Part shown: positions 62,149-63,386 of the stretch, one piece after another
Layout: every line of letters starts with the position of its first letter
Position numbering within the stretch: the stretch's first letter is position 1
Assembly (NCBI GenBank): GCA_029558535.1
Contig: JAKQEK010000384.1
Coordinates: forward strand, 1 to 63,386
DNA: 63,386 nt
From: Bacteroidota bacterium
Lineage (GTDB): Bacteria; Bacteroidota; Bacteroidia; Bacteroidales; ML635J-15
Direction: 5' to 3'
Notes under the pieces: model-generated
The model's database searches: none
Told to the model about the DNA's origin: nothing
The model's input: the letters and a program-made list of their open reading frames with translations, nothing else
Made by a program: the position numbers and the translations under genes

Positions 62149-62229
62149 CGATATCTTGCCCGATTTTACAGCATCTTCGATGTAACTTGTTTCTTTGCCG
62201 GTTAGGTATGGTTTGTTAAATGGTATCAT
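62149..62229 (-). pseudogene. Remnant of a second wecE/rffA 5' end
   Basis: The minus strand from the ATG at 62229 encodes MIPFNKPYLTGKETSYIEDA followed by VKSGKIS, then hits a stop (TGA at 62143-62145). It matches the intact gene's first 27 codons with six nucleotide differences, five of them synonymous and one Ile-to-Ser. Similarity ends sharply at about 62149. It follows the methyltransferase stop by 59 bp, where an intact wecE would be expected in an older arrangement. Confidence 0.85.
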
Positions 62230-62287
62230 AATTGAATTTTACATCTACAAAAATATAAAATCTCTGGTTTTACGGACAAAAATACCT

Positions 62288-63157
62288 TTAAAAATGACCA
62301 TTGCTTCTATTTTCAATATTTTTCTTTTTAGCAACAATTAAACAGGATGTGCCTAAGGGGATTATTCTATTATGACTTATTTGTTTTAATTCCAATTTGC
62401 AGAATATATTTACAAGATTTCTAATGACACCGGTTTTCGGTTGATGCTCTCTCTTAGTGATTTTTTTTGAACGATATGTAATTCCAAGTCGGTATGGGAT
62501 GGCTCGCATTAAAAAAATAGGAAATAATAAGAAACTAAAGAAATATGAGCAGTAAATTATTTCAAAATTAAATCTTAAGAGTAATTTTGTAATTGATTTT
62601 TTGTTGTATCTTTTGTAGTGACCGGCAGTTCTATCTTCATCTGACAGTAAAAAATTAAATGCTGGGGCAGTTAAAAATAAGTAACCTTTTTCTTTCAACA
62701 TGCTATATAAATTGAATACGAAATCAACATCATTTTCATTATGCTCTATTACATCAAAGGTTCCTATTGCAGGAACTTTTCCTCTTAATCCTTTTAAATC
62801 TGATAAGTTTCCACAAATGATATTTTTAACATTCCTTTCTTTTGCATTTAATACACCTTTTTTGCCAGGTTCGATTAAAACGGCACTCAGAGATATTTCT
62901 TGCAATGATTTTGTCGTAAAACCATTACCACCACCTACATCAAAAAACAAGGAATTACCTGCATATTTAGTAATAACTTGTTTTAGACAATTATTTCTAT
63001 GCTTAAACCAAAAACTTGTTTCTTCTAATCCGTAGCATTCATCATTACCATCTTCGGGATATGATAATTTGTTATCACTACTCGAATACCAAATTCCATT
63101 ATCTAGTTTGAATTCTTTATTTTTTGACAAAAAAGACTCTAAATCATCAATGGTCAT
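62288..63157 (-). CDS. Class I SAM-dependent methyltransferase
   Basis: 289 aa. Motif I is SLFFDVGGGNGFTTKSL (about 67-83), then VLIEPGKKGVLNAKERNV and the post-motif IGTFDVIEHNENDVDFVFNLYSMLKEKGYLFLTAPAFNFLLSDEDRTAGHYKRYN. A hydrophobic stretch near 205-225 (YFFSFLLFPIFLM) may anchor it to the membrane. Acceptor unknown; it looks like the methyltransferases of polyprenyl or glycan pathways. Probably once directly upstream of wecE, now separated by the remnant and the AlbA_2 gene. Confidence 0.88.
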   Translation of the reverse strand: MTIDDLESFLSKNKEFKLDNGIWYSSSDNKLSYPEDGNDECYGLEETSFWFKHRNNCLKQVITKYAGNSLFFDVGGGNGFTTKSLQEISLSAVLIEPGKKGVLNAKERNVKNIICGNLSDLKGLRGKVPAIGTFDVIEHNENDVDFVFNLYSMLKEKGYLFLTAPAFNFLLSDEDRTAGHYKRYNKKSITKLLLRFNFEIIYCSYFFSFLLFPIFLMRAIPYRLGITYRSKKITKREHQPKTGVIRNLVNIFCKLELKQISHNRIIPLGTSCLIVAKKKNIENRSNGHF

Positions 63158-63280
63158 AACTTATACTGTATAAATGCTTAAATATGAAAACCCAAAGTTT
63201 TGCAATTCTATAAAATTTAATATTTTTAGCTTCTATTAATTTAAGGATAAATTCAATTAGTAAATGCAACAGAGATTGAT

Positions 63281-63331
63281 TTTTCTCTCTTTCTGAAATG
63301 GAGCGTAGCGGAATGAAAGAAAGAGAGAAAA
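63281..63331. repeat. Hairpin-forming inverted repeat at window end
   Basis: TTTTCTCTCTTTCT (63281-63294) and AGAAAGAGAGAAAA (63318-63331) are perfect complements around a 23-nt loop containing GGAGCGTAGCGG. Another TTTTCTCTCTT follows at 63343-63353. It could terminate a gene outside the window or be a dispersed repeat; the rest of 63158-63386 shows no gene. Confidence 0.6.
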
Positions 63332-63386
63332 GCCTTAAAGCATTTTCTCTCTTAAATTAAATGTTCGACCTTTGTTTTCGTCCAAA

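Noticed and set aside
63281..63331. Mobile element end at the right edge
   Set aside because: Only a single hairpin is visible and no transposase lies in the window; a terminator for a gene outside is equally likely.

Overview
The window is an AT-rich chromosomal segment from a member of the Bacteroidota, most likely an uncultured Bacteroidales-type lineage. The signs are secreted proteins ending in type IX secretion (T9SS) sorting domains, an S46 dipeptidyl-peptidase, a TonB receptor/DUF4249 lipoprotein pair, a PG0541-type gene closing an RND efflux operon, and promoter boxes of the Bacteroidetes form TAnnTTTG. I saw no rRNA or tRNA gene and no CRISPR array.

Layout. 1-4976 (minus): two paralogous secreted M14 carboxypeptidases with PKD domains, the first cut by the window edge. 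5203-8075 (plus): a tight DUF2520 / KdsC-like HAD / UbiA prenyltransferase / Maf operon, then an S46 peptidase predicted to be DPP11. 10336-13797 (minus): DUF4249 lipoprotein and TonB receptor. 13941-17358 (plus): ModE-like regulator, a small membrane-anchored protein, and a second TonB receptor. 17420-22760 (minus): a sugar MFS transporter and a large secreted adhesin-like gene split by a one-base frameshift. 23077-24576: gltX. 24606-25486: an AbiEii-like nucleotidyltransferase with its partner. 26069-32632: TetR / TolC / MFP / RND / PG0541-like efflux operon. Then yjbR-like, era, and a DUF47/PiT phosphate-uptake pair.

36157-63157 is a large surface-polysaccharide locus. It holds ABC exporter genes (wzm, wzt), many glycosyltransferases and methyltransferases, a GDP-mannose 3,5-epimerase homologue, AsnB, a PIG-L deacetylase, WbqC, a GNAT protein, a ceramidase-like hydrolase, two polytopic membrane proteins, a transglutaminase-like protein and a WecE-type aminotransferase. 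Together they would build, decorate and export a cell-surface glycan, probably an O-antigen.

The most unusual features lie in this locus. (i) The wzt coding sequence contains ten 8-bp repeats (AAATCAAC), whose copy-number change would shift the reading frame: a candidate phase switch of glycan export. (ii) Intergenic arrays are built of short degenerate words arranged as imperfect palindromes. Two of them enclose small accessory ORFs (a four-helix-bundle S23-like protein and a GxxExxY PD-(D/E)XK-like protein) in the same architecture but with different words, suggesting a family of ORF-carrying palindromic elements. (iii) A Schlafen AlbA_2-type gene sits between an intact wecE and a diverged 81-bp remnant of the wecE 5' end, recording an insertion or recombination event.
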